64,000 bases of DNA from an uncultured Parabacteroides sp. (GTDB lineage: Bacteria > Bacteroidota > Bacteroidia > Bacteroidales > Tannerellaceae), in contig UQLN01000012.1 in assembly GCA_900541965.1 (NCBI GenBank), positions 27,427 to 91,426 on the forward strand. Reading direction: 5' to 3'. A model generated the notes under the pieces. It worked only from the letters and a program-made list of their open reading frames with translations. It made no database searches and was not told where the DNA came from. This document shows, piece after piece, positions 17,147 through 26,528 of the stretch. Positions within the stretch are counted from its first letter, which is position 1. Each line of letters starts with the position of its first letter. The translations under genes and the position numbers were made by a program.

Positions 17147-18400
17147 TTATGAACAGCGAAGTGAGCGTCCCGGTCTTAAAGTCGTTGTTTTTGAGATACC
17201 GTTAAGCTGACAGAGTTTGGAAACTGTCGTTCCATATTTAATGGCAATTGCTCCCAGTGTGTCGCCACTTTTAATCCGGTAATAAACAGGAGTGGCTTGT
17301 GAGGGAGTTTCTGCTTTTTTGTTGCTTGAAACGTTGCTGTTTGTAAGTGAAGCTACTGCTGCTGCGTCTGCTTTTACTGTAGTGGCCTTAGCAGGAGCTT
17401 TTTTTGCAACACTTGTTTTTGTCTCGCTTGAACCTGCTGCACTACAACGGATCGATTGCCCTAAACGTAAGACCGAATTGCGGTTCAGACCATTCAGGCG
17501 GCATAATTCATTTACCGTTGTTCCATACATGCGGGCAATCTTGCCTAAATTGTCTCCGGATTTAACCCGGTGAAACACCATGTGATTTGAAGAGGAAGTA
17601 TAGATATTGCTTTTACGTCCGTTTATTTTCACATTACGGAAAACGTATATATCCTGATGCGGTACACTGTTTTCAAAATCGATAATTTCGGCAGGATTAA
17701 TAGCCTGTCCAAGGAAACGAGTTTCAAAGTGAAGATGTGAACCTGTAGAACGTCCTGTATTTCCACCTAATGCAATAGGGTCACCGGCATGAACTATTTG
17801 ATTAACGTCAACAAGAGCCTTTGATAAGTGACCATAGATAGTTTCGAGTCCATTCGGATGGCGGATTACCAGATAATTTCCATAGCCGCGGCGTTCAAAA
17901 CTTCTGATACGGACTTTTCCGTCAAAGGCGGCATGAATTGTATCTCCAATCTGGACTTTCAGGTCAATACCTTTGTGCATACGACGGCGACGAGGACCAT
18001 ATTTAGACGTAATTCTAGTCATGGAATCCAAAGGAAAAAAGAAAGATGTACAGTCGATGGCGCAGGAATCGGGAAATGTAACGGCTGTTCCTCCACGGAA
18101 CGGGTCAACCCATTGATTTTCCCAAGTAGAACCATATAATTCATCTGCAGGGAACATCAGGCTTTCTTTCGCCAGTTCTGCTTTTTCATTAATAGCAGCC
18201 AGTTCTTTTAATTCCAAATCTTTTTTGAAACCTACGCGGTCTGCCATCAGTTCGGAAACCTGATTTGCCATTTTCTTATTAATATGGCGGATTTCTTTGG
18301 ATGTTTCCTGTTCAGTTTGTGCATTCGCCTGCACTGCCGATACCATAATTGTGGTACAACAAATGAATAGTAATGCTCTTATCTTCATTATTTTTATCAC
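17147..18400 (-). CDS. M23-family peptidoglycan peptidase with two LysM domains
   Basis: A 417-residue exported protein with a signal peptide (about 1-28). The LytM/M23 zinc site is complete: HKGID (His142, Asp146), GHL (His191) and SHLHFE (His224), so the enzyme should cleave peptide cross-links in peptidoglycan rather than act as a catalytically dead activator. A LysM domain (about 275-319), an Ala/Thr/Lys linker and a second LysM (about 372-416) bind the glycan strands. A coiled-coil-like stretch (about 35-80) precedes the catalytic domain. It is a single gene flanked by terminators. Confidence 0.93.
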   Translation of the reverse strand: MIKIMKIRALLFICCTTIMVSAVQANAQTEQETSKEIRHINKKMANQVSELMADRVGFKKDLELKELAAINEKAELAKESLMFPADELYGSTWENQWVDPFRGGTAVTFPDSCAIDCTSFFFPLDSMTRITSKYGPRRRRMHKGIDLKVQIGDTIHAAFDGKVRIRSFERRGYGNYLVIRHPNGLETIYGHLSKALVDVNQIVHAGDPIALGGNTGRSTGSHLHFETRFLGQAINPAEIIDFENSVPHQDIYVFRNVKINGRKSNIYTSSSNHMVFHRVKSGDNLGKIARMYGTTVNELCRLNGLNRNSVLRLGQSIRCSAAGSSETKTSVAKKAPAKATTVKADAAAVASLTNSNVSSNKKAETPSQATPVYYRIKSGDTLGAIAIKYGTTVSKLCQLNGISKTTTLRPGRSLRCS

Positions 18401-18602
18401 TTACGATTCTATTAGACGACGATAATTCGGAGGGAGACAAGAAGAGTCTCGTTTAACGTCAACTTGTCAAAGGTCGTAAATTTGTATAGACCAGCAAAAT
18501 ACAATAAAGAAAAATTTCCTCAATAATAAGGATTCATAATAAATACGTGCTTTTAAAGTATTGAAAAACAAAGCGTAACAGGAAAACATGTTTCACAACA
18601 TA

Positions 18603-20699
18603 TTAGCTAATCATGCCCCAATTCACCTTTCGTGCAAACAGTGTTTTTAACCTGTCATTTAACATCCTGTTGGCTTCGGATGTTAAATCCGGATCTTCGC
18701 TTAACACTTCTTTGGCTATATCACGGGCATATTGCAATATTTGTCCGTCCGCTGCAAGATTTGCAATTTTCAGGTCTATTCCTTCTCCGCTTTGGCGTGT
18801 TCCTTCAAGGTCTCCATGTCCCCGCAATCGTAAATCAGCTTCAGCTATTTCAAACCCGTTATTACTATTTACCATGATTTCAAGCCGTTTCCGGGTATCG
18901 TTGCTCAGTTTGTAGGAAGAGACTAATATGCAATAAGACTGCTCGGCTCCACGTCCTACGCGTCCGCGTAACTGGTGCAGTTGGGACAGGCCGAAACGTT
19001 CGGCACTTTCAATTACCATAACCGAAGCATTAGGAACATTTACTCCTACCTCTATTACGGTAGTAGCCATTAATATCTGTGCTTCTCCGGAAATAAATTT
19101 TTGCATTTCAGTGTCCTTGTCAACAGCTTTCATTTTTCCGTGTACCATGCATACTTTATATTCGGGGAAAACTTCCTTAAATGTTTCAAAGCCTTCTTCC
19201 AGATTTTTGTAATCGAGCTTTTCACTGCCTTCAATAAGCGGATATACAACATAAATCTGTCGGCCTAACCTGATTTCTTTTCGCAGGAAATCATATAATT
19301 GTGCTTTTTTATTGTCATAGCGATGGAGAGTTTGTATCGGTTTACGTCCGGGAGGAAGTTCGTCGATGACAGAAACATCTAAATCTCCGTATAGCGTCAT
19401 GGCAAGTGTCCGGGGGATGGGAGTGGCAGTCATTACCAATACATGAGGAACGACAGCATTCTTCATCCATAACCGGGAGCGTTGTTCTACACCGAAGCGG
19501 TGTTGTTCGTCTATGATGGCTAATCCGAGTGAAGAAAAGATTACGGTTTCTTCAATCAGCGCATGGGTTCCGATAACGATTTGGATCTCTCCACTGGCAA
19601 TGGCCGGCAATATCCGGTTTCGTTCCTTTTTCTTGGTAGAACCTGTCAGAAGCGCTACTTTAATATCCATGTCCTTCAGGAATTCCATTACTGTAGCATA
19701 ATGCTGGTTGGCGAGAATCTCAGTAGGTGCCATCATGCATGCCTGACAATTATTGTCTACCGCCAATAACATGGAAAGTAGTCCTACCAGCGTTTTTCCG
19801 CTACCGACATCTCCTTGCAACAACCGATTCATTTGTCGCCCGCTGCCCATATCGAGGCGTATTTCCCTGACAACCCGCTTTTGCGCGTTTGTCAGTTCAA
19901 AAGGCAGATAATCTTTATAGAACGTATTAAAGTAATGACCGACGGTAGGGAAGACTATTCCTTTGAGTTTTAGTTTTCTTAGGCTGGCGGTCTTGAGTAT
20001 GTTTAATTGTATGAAAAACAGTTCGTCAAATTTCAGGCGGAGCTGTGCTTGCCGTAATTTGTCGACAGATTCAGGGAAATGTACATTCCGGATTGCTTCG
20101 GCAAATGGCATCATATGGATACGGTCCAGGATAGAGGATGGTAGTGTTTCCGGTAATATCCAATTCAGATGGCTAAGCAGGGCATATTGCATGTTTTGGA
20201 TGGCACGGGAATTGAGGAACGATTTCTTCATCTTTTCTGATGTATTATAAAAAGGAGTCAGTCCGTTTGCCACTTGTTCTGCCTGTTCCATGGGGTCTAT
20301 GTCCGGATGGGGAATGTTATAAATATGTCCGAACTCGACAGGTTTGCCGAATATGATATATTCTACACCGGTCAGTACTTTTTCTTTTATATAATTGATG
20401 CCTTGAAACCAAACTAAATCGATAGTACCTGTTCCGTCGGTAAATTTCCCTATCAACCGTTTGGTGCGTCCTTCACCTACGGTGTCATAATAAAGGATAC
20501 GTCCCTTTAATTGTATATAAGGCATATTGCCTGTAATCTCGGCTACTTTGTAGAAGCGGCTTCGGTCGATGTATTTGTACGGAAAATAAAACAGCAAATC
20601 TTCAAAAGAAGAAATGCCTGCTTCTTTTTTTAATACTTCTGCTTTTTTAGGACCTACGCCCGGCAGATACATGATGGAGCGTTTATCGAGATCGAGCAT
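18603..20699 (-). CDS. recG: ATP-dependent DNA helicase RecG
   Basis: A 698-residue superfamily 2 helicase that remodels stalled replication forks and branch-migrates Holliday junctions. The wedge/OB domain (about 55-140) follows LPGVGPKKAEVLKK; Walker A is GDVGSGKT (296-303), motif II DEQH (397-400), motif III TATPIPRTLAMT, and motif VI QLRGRVGRG. The C-terminal domain with LRGHGDLEGTRQSG is typical. It is the last gene of the S8-xseA-xseB-ispD-recG run, 20 bp after ispD. Confidence 0.98.
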   Translation of the reverse strand: MLDLDKRSIMYLPGVGPKKAEVLKKEAGISSFEDLLFYFPYKYIDRSRFYKVAEITGNMPYIQLKGRILYYDTVGEGRTKRLIGKFTDGTGTIDLVWFQGINYIKEKVLTGVEYIIFGKPVEFGHIYNIPHPDIDPMEQAEQVANGLTPFYNTSEKMKKSFLNSRAIQNMQYALLSHLNWILPETLPSSILDRIHMMPFAEAIRNVHFPESVDKLRQAQLRLKFDELFFIQLNILKTASLRKLKLKGIVFPTVGHYFNTFYKDYLPFELTNAQKRVVREIRLDMGSGRQMNRLLQGDVGSGKTLVGLLSMLLAVDNNCQACMMAPTEILANQHYATVMEFLKDMDIKVALLTGSTKKKERNRILPAIASGEIQIVIGTHALIEETVIFSSLGLAIIDEQHRFGVEQRSRLWMKNAVVPHVLVMTATPIPRTLAMTLYGDLDVSVIDELPPGRKPIQTLHRYDNKKAQLYDFLRKEIRLGRQIYVVYPLIEGSEKLDYKNLEEGFETFKEVFPEYKVCMVHGKMKAVDKDTEMQKFISGEAQILMATTVIEVGVNVPNASVMVIESAERFGLSQLHQLRGRVGRGAEQSYCILVSSYKLSNDTRKRLEIMVNSNNGFEIAEADLRLRGHGDLEGTRQSGEGIDLKIANLAADGQILQYARDIAKEVLSEDPDLTSEANRMLNDRLKTLFARKVNWGMIS

Positions 20700-20719
20700 A
20701 TTGCGTTTTGATTCAATTT

Positions 20720-21421
20720 TTATGTACGATGTTCAAATAATGCCTCAGCCACTAATAAGTCAAACGGAGTGGTTATTTTTATATTTTCCCGGTTGCCCGG
20801 AACGGTCATGATTGTATGTCCGGCAGCTTCTACAACTGAAGCGTCATCTGTAAATTGATCGTCATAAGGTTGTTCATATGCCTGCATAAGCAGGTTATAT
20901 TCGAAAACCTGCGGGGTCTGTACTGCCATATAGCGGTTTCTGTCTACCGGATGGGAACCTGTTTCATCTGTTTCACGCAGCGAATCAATCATGGGTACTG
21001 TTGGAATGACAGCTTTGCAACGACTTGCTTCTGTAAAACAGGTCGTGATTACTTCCGAAGAAACAAAAGGACGGACACCATCATGTACGCCTACAATTAT
21101 TTCTTCCTGATAGTCCGGGTTATTTCCGATTTCCTGTTGAAGAAGTTGCAGACCGTTCAGTACAGAATGGAAGCGGGTTGTTCCTCCATTTGCTATTTTG
21201 TGGGGAACTTTGCATCCGATTTCTTTACAAAGCATATTCCAGTAAGGTTGATGGTCTTCAGGTAATACAAGGATCAGGCCGGCTGATGCGTCCCACTTAT
21301 AAAAAGTCTCGAGTGTGTGCATCAGAATCGGTTTGCCATTCATCGGAATAAACTGCTTTGGCAAATCACCTCCCATACGGAGTCCTTTCCCGCCAGCTAC
21401 TATCAGGACATATTTTTTCAT
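20720..21421 (-). CDS. ispD: 2-C-methyl-D-erythritol 4-phosphate cytidylyltransferase
   Basis: A 233-residue enzyme of the MEP isoprenoid pathway that joins CTP to methylerythritol phosphate. The nucleotide-binding N-terminus [17 protein letters not shown] (8-24), the [10 protein letters not shown] loop, [19 protein letters not shown] and [11 protein letters not shown] are all family landmarks. Its ATG overlaps the xseB stop by 1 bp, and recG follows 20 bp on. Confidence 0.97.
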   Translation of the reverse strand: MKKYVLIVAGGKGLRMGGDLPKQFIPMNGKPILMHTLETFYKWDASAGLILVLPEDHQPYWNMLCKEIGCKVPHKIANGGTTRFHSVLNGLQLLQQEIGNNPDYQEEIIVGVHDGVRPFVSSEVITTCFTEASRCKAVIPTVPMIDSLRETDETGSHPVDRNRYMAVQTPQVFEYNLLMQAYEQPYDDQFTDDASVVEAAGHTIMTVPGNRENIKITTPFDLLVAEALFEHRT

Positions 21422-21618
21422 TATTCCAGTTCTTCTAAAACTTTTTTCACTTCTTCATCTACCTTATATAATTTCTCTTTACATAGCTTGATAAGCCGGG
21501 TTGCTTCTTTCACTTTTTCGGAAAGAATATCGACATCCAAATCTCCGTTTTCGATATCGGCAACTATTTTGCGGAGTTTTTCTACCGCGTCATTGTATGT
21601 TTCTTTCTTTTCTGCCAT
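21421..21618 (-). CDS. xseB: Exodeoxyribonuclease VII small subunit
   Basis: A 65-residue helical protein with the XseB pattern: Y...[19 protein letters not shown] then [20 protein letters not shown]. Several copies coat the long helix of XseA in exonuclease VII, which degrades single-stranded DNA to oligonucleotides in repair. It lies 9 bp after xseA and overlaps the ispD start, so the two subunits are made together. Confidence 0.95.
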   Translation of the reverse strand: MAEKKETYNDAVEKLRKIVADIENGDLDVDILSEKVKEATRLIKLCKEKLYKVDEEVKKVLEELE

Positions 21619-21627
21619 ATGATTTTT

Positions 21628-23013
21628 TTATTTTACTATTTCGTCCGAATGTCCTTCTGTTTGTATCGGATTTATGTTTGTGTTTTTGACCGATGAGTGG
21701 ACTTTACCCCCGGCAAAGCAGGTGACGATTTCATCTCCAACCTGAAGTTCCGTTGCCTGTTTAATAATTTTGCCGTCTTTCAGAGTCAAGGTATATCCTC
21801 TTTTTAAGATATAATCGGGGGATGCCATCCGTATAAACTGTTCGGTTAGCTGGATGAAGCGGTTATAGCTATCCAACCGGGAGACTGTCCGGCTTTTCAG
21901 GGAAAGTGCTAACGTCTCCAATGAAGATGCGCGTAACTTTAATAAAGAAAACGCAGTGACCGGAAGTTGCGCTCCCAACTGTTGTAATAGAGAACGGTTA
22001 CGCTCTATCCTGTTAATTGCCAGAGCAGGCAGGCGGTTGCCGAGCAGTTGGAGGAAGTTTTTTTGTTTTGCCAGGATATCTGTAGCCAAGGTACAAACAT
22101 CTTGTTGGAGCTCTTCCAATTCTTCCGCTGCATTATCCATGCAGCCAATCAGAAATTCGGCAACAGCAGTAGGTGTTTTCATGCGGGTATGTGCAACCAT
22201 GTCCAGAACCGTATCATCCCTTTCATGTCCGATACCGGTGATGATGGGAAGTGGAAACTGTGCACAGTTTGCAGCAAGCAGGTAGGAATCGAAACTGTTC
22301 AAGTCCGAAGTGGCACCGCCACCCCGTATAATCACTATCACATCAAATTTATCGGTATGAGGATAAATACGGTCTAAAGCAGCGATAATCGATTCTTCGG
22401 TTTTTTCCCCTTGCATTAGAGCAGGGAAGAGTTTGGGATAAAAAGGAAATCCTGCTTTATTTCCTGCAAGCTGGTTCAGAAAATCTTCATAACCGGCAGC
22501 CGTAGGTGATGTGATTACTGCTATCCGTTTGGGTAATGTCGGAAAAGGTAATTCCTTGTTTAGTGTAAATACGCCTTCTTCTTTTAACTGCCGGATGATT
22601 TCCATCCGCTTACGGAGCATATCTCCTAATGTATAGGTCGGGTCGATATCCAATACGGTCAGGCTATATCCATATAATTCATGGAATTCGATAGATACTT
22701 TCACCAGCACTTTCAGACCTGAAGCGAATGCCTGGCCGGTTTCCATCTCAAAATAAGGTTTGAGCATTCGGAATGTTTTTGCCCAAATGGAGCCCCGTGC
22801 CCGTGCTACTAACTGTCCCGTGATAGCGTTCTTTTCAATAAATTCCAGATAACAATGACCTGATGCGGCATTTGTCCGTATATCGCTTGTCTCGGCACGT
22901 ACCCAGTATGTGTCGGGAAAAGCATTACGGACAGCTCCCTTTATGTAATTGTTCAGTTCCAAAAGGGACAGTTCCTGCCGTTTGTTGTTTATGTCGGTCT
23001 GATTATAAAGCAT
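21628..23013 (-). CDS. xseA: Exodeoxyribonuclease VII large subunit
   Basis: I place the start at ATG 23011-23013 (about 461 residues, MLYNQTDINNKRQELSLLEL). A longer frame reaches 23112 but its extra 33 residues are non-conserved and lie inside the upstream protease gene. Landmarks: an N-terminal OB fold (YWVRAETSDIR...SGHCYLEF), VITSPTAAGYEDF, IIRGGGATSDLNSFD, ITGIGHERDDTVLDMVAHTR and TPTAVAEFL, followed by the long coiled coil that carries XseB. It degrades single-stranded DNA from both ends. Its 5' end overlaps the S8 gene by 11 bp. Confidence 0.96.
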   Translation of the reverse strand: MLYNQTDINNKRQELSLLELNNYIKGAVRNAFPDTYWVRAETSDIRTNAASGHCYLEFIEKNAITGQLVARARGSIWAKTFRMLKPYFEMETGQAFASGLKVLVKVSIEFHELYGYSLTVLDIDPTYTLGDMLRKRMEIIRQLKEEGVFTLNKELPFPTLPKRIAVITSPTAAGYEDFLNQLAGNKAGFPFYPKLFPALMQGEKTEESIIAALDRIYPHTDKFDVIVIIRGGGATSDLNSFDSYLLAANCAQFPLPIITGIGHERDDTVLDMVAHTRMKTPTAVAEFLIGCMDNAAEELEELQQDVCTLATDILAKQKNFLQLLGNRLPALAINRIERNRSLLQQLGAQLPVTAFSLLKLRASSLETLALSLKSRTVSRLDSYNRFIQLTEQFIRMASPDYILKRGYTLTLKDGKIIKQATELQVGDEIVTCFAGGKVHSSVKNTNINPIQTEGHSDEIVK

Positions 23014-24367
23014 TTTTTCTTTCTTTTTTGTATGCCTTGTATATATTGGGAATGCCGTATCCAAGCTCCGGGTCCGGATGTTTGTATTGGCTGGAATAGC
23101 GGTGCAATACATCGATCATATCCCTGTTGTTTAACCAAGGTAATGCCTGCCATAAGCAAATTCCCAGGCCTGCTAGTATAGGTGTGGCAAAAGATGTTCC
23201 ATTCGCATAGCGAATTTCCCCGGAAGGTTCGATTACGCAGCTGCCGGAACCTAACGCGACAGCATCCGGTTTTATACGCCCGTCGGCTGTATAACCGGTG
23301 GAGCTGAATGAACTTTTCCTTTTATCTTCGCAAATGGCTCCGACTGTAAAAATATTTGCTGCATCTGCAGGAAAGGTTATTTTCTCCCAGTTTCCACTGC
23401 CTTCATTACCGGCGCTACAAAAAATAAGAAGCCCTTTATTTGCCGCAAAGTCAGCGGCACGGCTGATAAAGGCCGTTTTACCATTCAGGTCGGAATGTTT
23501 ATAAGATAGTTCATCCGCATCGAATGAGAAATAACCCAGAGATGAAGAGATAACGTCTACTCCTACACTGTCTGCATATTCCACAGCGGCTGTCCAATAG
23601 TCTTCTTCTATCGGAAATTCGGAATCGCTTTCTTCACTTTTGATCAGAAAATAAGAGGCTTGTGGGGCTGTACCTACCATAACCCCCGGGATATTGGCAG
23701 CGAGACAGGAGAGGACCTTAGTGCCATGGTCGTCTCCGACAAATACACTATGGCCTGGGAAAACTACATTATGCGTACCCAATAAATGCAGTGAATCAAA
23801 AGCAGCGATACGGTCCGCATTTTGAAAGCCGGCATCAATTACAGCGACTCGCATGCCTTCGCCCTGGAAACCTGCTTCATGTAATTTGATACCATTTAGC
23901 ATTTTTATTTGCCTGGTCGCATAACCATATTTATCTTTTAGAGGTGTGTCAATACATTCGATGCGTTTTTTATCTTTGTATTCAGCGGGAGCTTTTCGTG
24001 TCCCTTTCCATACCCATTTGACCGAGTCGACGATAGATAGTTGTTTCAGTCGGTCGGCAACCGTACTGTCCGGGCATTCCATAACCACTGTTGTAAACCA
24101 TTTGCTTTGTACAATAGGGATGGCGCCGGTAGAAGACAGCGTATCTATATAAGCAGGAGCAATGGGAAGATCGGATTCCGAAATGGCTATCTTATTTTTT
24201 TTACGTCTTTGAATAGCTTCCGTCGATAAATAATCTTCGGGGTGTTCCATACTGAATCCCGTGTCGCCTTTGTCTTTCAGGTAAACACGAAAACAGAAAC
24301 TTTCCCCAGCCGACAGGTAAAGGGGGAATAAGCATAAAAATATAATATATTTGATATACCGGTTCAT
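23003..24367 (-). CDS. S8-family (subtilisin-like) serine peptidase, exported
   Basis: A 454-residue protein with a signal peptide (about 1-20), a propeptide-like region (about 25-145) and a subtilase domain with the full triad: Asp178 in VAVIDAGF, His214 in DDHGTKV, Ser392 in GTSFATP, plus oxyanion Asn321 in SAGNEGSG. It is active in the periplasm or at the surface; substrate unknown. It heads the xseA-xseB-ispD-recG operon, a mix without obvious functional link, and overlaps xseA by 11 bp. Confidence 0.93.
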   Translation of the reverse strand: MNRYIKYIIFLCLFPLYLSAGESFCFRVYLKDKGDTGFSMEHPEDYLSTEAIQRRKKNKIAISESDLPIAPAYIDTLSSTGAIPIVQSKWFTTVVMECPDSTVADRLKQLSIVDSVKWVWKGTRKAPAEYKDKKRIECIDTPLKDKYGYATRQIKMLNGIKLHEAGFQGEGMRVAVIDAGFQNADRIAAFDSLHLLGTHNVVFPGHSVFVGDDHGTKVLSCLAANIPGVMVGTAPQASYFLIKSEESDSEFPIEEDYWTAAVEYADSVGVDVISSSLGYFSFDADELSYKHSDLNGKTAFISRAADFAANKGLLIFCSAGNEGSGNWEKITFPADAANIFTVGAICEDKRKSSFSSTGYTADGRIKPDAVALGSGSCVIEPSGEIRYANGTSFATPILAGLGICLWQALPWLNNRDMIDVLHRYSSQYKHPDPELGYGIPNIYKAYKKERKNAL

Positions 24368-24420
24368 TGAAATTGATTTTCACATGTCTGCCGGACAAAA
24401 TTACGAATTGTCGCGGACAT

Positions 24421-24452
24421 AAAAAAGCCCGGCTTTTATCCGAAGCCGGGCT
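24421..24452 (-). terminator. Terminator of the Lrp/AsnC regulator gene
   Basis: Stem AGCCCGGCTT/AAGCCGGGCT (24426-24435 and 24443-24452) with a 7-nt loop; the A-run at 24421-24426 gives the U-tract on the minus strand. Confidence 0.88.
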
Positions 24453-24469
24453 GCCTTGAAGATATCTTT

Positions 24470-24937
24470 TTATTCAAAAATATCGCAGATAGGAATTTCA
24501 CGTTTTACGCTCTGCCGCAATGAAATAAGCGTTTCTGTCGCTGTGACTCCCGGAATTTCCTGGATACGTGTATTCAGCAATTCCATGAGATGTTCATTGT
24601 CGCGTGCATAAAGTTTAATAAGCATGGTATATGGACCTGTAGTGAAATGGCATTCCACCACTTCCGGAATTTTCTCAAATTCGGGTACTACGTCTTTATA
24701 CATAGAACCACGCTCCAGTTTTACTCCGATGTAAGTACAGGTATTATATCCCAAAATTTTAGGATTAATATGATAGCCTGAGCCAACGATCACATTCATG
24801 TCAATCATGCGTTGTACCCGTTGATGAATAGCAGCACGTGAAACACCACATTCTTCGGCGACATCCTTAAAAGGAATCCGGGCATTTCTTGAAATAATGT
24901 TCAATATCTGCCGGTCCAGTTTGTCTATCTTTTCCAT
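24470..24937 (-). CDS. Lrp/AsnC-family transcriptional regulator
   Basis: A 155-residue protein. The N-terminal winged helix (KLDRQILNIISRNARIPFKD, then CGVSRAAIHQRVQRM) is followed by a RAM ligand-binding domain (about 70-150). Lrp/AsnC proteins form octamers that sense amino acids and control their metabolism or transport. It is a single gene with its own terminator, so the target is not evident. The arginine-catabolic genes and the DAACS symporter in the window are conceivable but unproven targets. Confidence 0.94.
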   Translation of the reverse strand: MEKIDKLDRQILNIISRNARIPFKDVAEECGVSRAAIHQRVQRMIDMNVIVGSGYHINPKILGYNTCTYIGVKLERGSMYKDVVPEFEKIPEVVECHFTTGPYTMLIKLYARDNEHLMELLNTRIQEIPGVTATETLISLRQSVKREIPICDIFE

Positions 24938-24978
24938 TTTCTACTTGTATTACTTTCCTGTTAATAGATTTAATGTAT

Positions 24979-24986
24979 CAAAAGTA
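24979..24986 (-). promoter_or_regulatory. -7 element of the Lrp/AsnC gene
   Basis: Minus strand reads TACTTTTG, 41 bp before the ATG; no convincing -33 element at standard spacing. Confidence 0.4.
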
Positions 24987-25046
24987 TATAATAAATTTCA
25001 ATACTATATCATTCTGAAAGAAAAAAGTGTAGAATAAATAATAAAA

Positions 25047-25082
25047 GAGAGCGAAAAATGCTCTTTAGCATATCCCGCTCTC
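25047..25082 (-). terminator. Terminator of the FKBP gene pair
   Basis: Nested stems GAGAGCG/CGCTCTC (25047-25053, 25076-25082) and ATGCT/AGCAT inside; followed on the minus strand by a T-rich tract. Confidence 0.6.
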
Positions 25083-25110
25083 CGTATTTTGTGTATAAAA
25101 GATATATTTG

Positions 25111-25836
25111 TTACTTTTTAGCAGCAGTGCTATCCTTTACGATATCAAGTAATTCTACTTCGAATTTCAGTACGCTGTTCGGTTTGATATCCGGTTGTGC
25201 ACCACGTTCGCCATAAGCCAGTTCGGAAGGTACCCAGATGATATATTTAGAACCTACAGGCATTAACTGAAGAACTTCGGTCCAACCTTTAATTACTTGT
25301 CCGACACCGAATTCAGCAGGTTCTCCACGATCTACAGAGCTGTCGAATTTTGTTCCGTCCAACAGAGTTCCTGTATAGTGAACTTTTACTTTATCTTCAG
25401 CAGTCGGTTTTGCACCTGTACCTTCTTTTTCAACCTGATATTGCAGACCGCTTTCTGTTGTGATAACGCCTTTCTTTCCTTTATTTTCAGCCAGGAATTT
25501 TTCGCCTTCCTCTTTATTTTTCTTTGCATCTCTTGCAGAAGCTTCCATAAAGTAAGTCTGGATGTAAGCCTGAGCTGCCTGCGGAGTCATCTTCATTGCT
25601 GCAGAGTCACCTTTGATAGCTTGTGTGAAACCTGCAATCAGATCGTCTACATTAGCAGGGTCACCCGGTAAAGTTTTCAGGTTGTCTTTGTAACCTGCGC
25701 CAGTGCTGATACCGATAGCATAACTAACACTGTCTGCAGCTGTTTTTAAAGAAGCACTTTTGTGAGAATCACAAGAAGTTACTGTCATGCCCATAGCTAC
25801 AATCGCTGTAGCAACTAATACACTAATCTTTTTCAT
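25111..25836 (-). CDS. FKBP-type peptidyl-prolyl cis-trans isomerase lipoprotein
   Basis: A 241-residue protein with a lipobox (VTSC, Cys22). An FKBP_N dimerisation domain (about 30-125, starting DSVSYAIGISTG) and a helical linker lead to an FKBP domain (about 135-235) with VKVHYTGTLLDGTKFDSS, VIKGWTEVLQLMPVGS and PSELAYGERG. This Mip/FkpA-like layout marks a periplasmic or membrane-tethered folding catalyst and chaperone. It lies 8 bp after a paralogous FKBP without signal peptide. Confidence 0.95.
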   Translation of the reverse strand: MKKISVLVATAIVAMGMTVTSCDSHKSASLKTAADSVSYAIGISTGAGYKDNLKTLPGDPANVDDLIAGFTQAIKGDSAAMKMTPQAAQAYIQTYFMEASARDAKKNKEEGEKFLAENKGKKGVITTESGLQYQVEKEGTGAKPTAEDKVKVHYTGTLLDGTKFDSSVDRGEPAEFGVGQVIKGWTEVLQLMPVGSKYIIWVPSELAYGERGAQPDIKPNSVLKFEVELLDIVKDSTAAKK

Positions 25837-25844
25837 TTTTCTTA

Positions 25845-26432
25845 TTATTTTACTATATCCAATAATTCAACATCAAATACTAAAGCACTGTTCGGCTCGA
25901 TAGCATCGCCGGCACCATGTTCACCATAAGCCAAATCCGAAGGAATGAAAAGTCTCCATTTAGAACCGACTTCCATTAATTGAAGTGCTTCAACCCATCC
26001 CGGGATGACCTGTGATACTCCGAATACGGCAGGTTCGCCGCGCTGTACGGAGCTATCGAATACTGTACCATTGATTAATGTACCGTGATAGTGGCATTTG
26101 ACTTTATCATTAGCAGTCGGTTTTGCGCCTGTTCCTTTTGTCAATACCTGATATTGCAGGCCGCTGGGTAAGGTAACGACACCGGCTTTTCCTTTGTTGA
26201 TGTTCAGAAACTCTTCTCCGGCTTTCTTGTTCAGTTCCAATTTTTCTTTTTGCAATTGCATAAAGAATTCATTGATAACTTGTTTTGCTTCATCGTAACT
26301 GATTTCCGGATTTTTTTCTTCCAATACGTCTTTCAATCCTTTTACGAAATCTTCAATCTGAAGATTTTGGATGCCTGAGTTCTGGAAATTGTTTCCGATA
26401 CTTAAGCCCAGTGCGTAACTAACTTTATCCAT
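25845..26432 (-). CDS. FKBP-type peptidyl-prolyl cis-trans isomerase (FklB-like)
   Basis: I set the start at ATG 26430-26432 (MDKVSYALGLSIGNN, 195 residues); a longer frame would need TTG at 26447. Domain order is FKBP_N (about 1-85) then FKBP (about 90-195: VKCHYHGTLINGTVFDSS, VIPGWVEALQLMEVGS, PSDLAYGEHG). No signal peptide, so probably cytoplasmic. It is closely related to the lipoprotein FKBP 8 bp downstream, an evident duplication with one copy exported. Confidence 0.93.
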   Translation of the reverse strand: MDKVSYALGLSIGNNFQNSGIQNLQIEDFVKGLKDVLEEKNPEISYDEAKQVINEFFMQLQKEKLELNKKAGEEFLNINKGKAGVVTLPSGLQYQVLTKGTGAKPTANDKVKCHYHGTLINGTVFDSSVQRGEPAVFGVSQVIPGWVEALQLMEVGSKWRLFIPSDLAYGEHGAGDAIEPNSALVFDVELLDIVK

Positions 26433-26461
26433 TCTTTTTCTTTTCAACTAATTATAAGCCA

Positions 26462-26495
26462 CAAAAGTAATGTTTTTAACTACATAAACATCAAA
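26462..26495 (-). promoter_or_regulatory. Promoter of the FKBP pair
   Basis: Minus strand: TTTG (26492-26495), 22 bp, TACTTTTG (26462-26469), 30 bp before the FKBP ATG. It faces the sigma-factor promoter. Confidence 0.6.
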
Positions 26496-26512
26496 TCGCT
26501 TCACTTTTTTAT

Positions 26513-26520
26513 TACTTTTG
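26513..26520 (+). promoter_or_regulatory. -7 element of the PUL sigma-factor gene
   Basis: TACTTTTG matches TAnnTTTG and ends only 8 bp before the first ATG of the sigma gene, implying a very short or absent leader. No -33 TTTG is seen at standard distance. Confidence 0.5.
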
Positions 26521-26528
26521 CATCACTT

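Noticed and set aside
23014..23112. 33-residue N-terminal extension of xseA
   Set aside because: Residues are translated from the upstream protease gene, are not XseA-like, and the internal ATG gives the normal family length.
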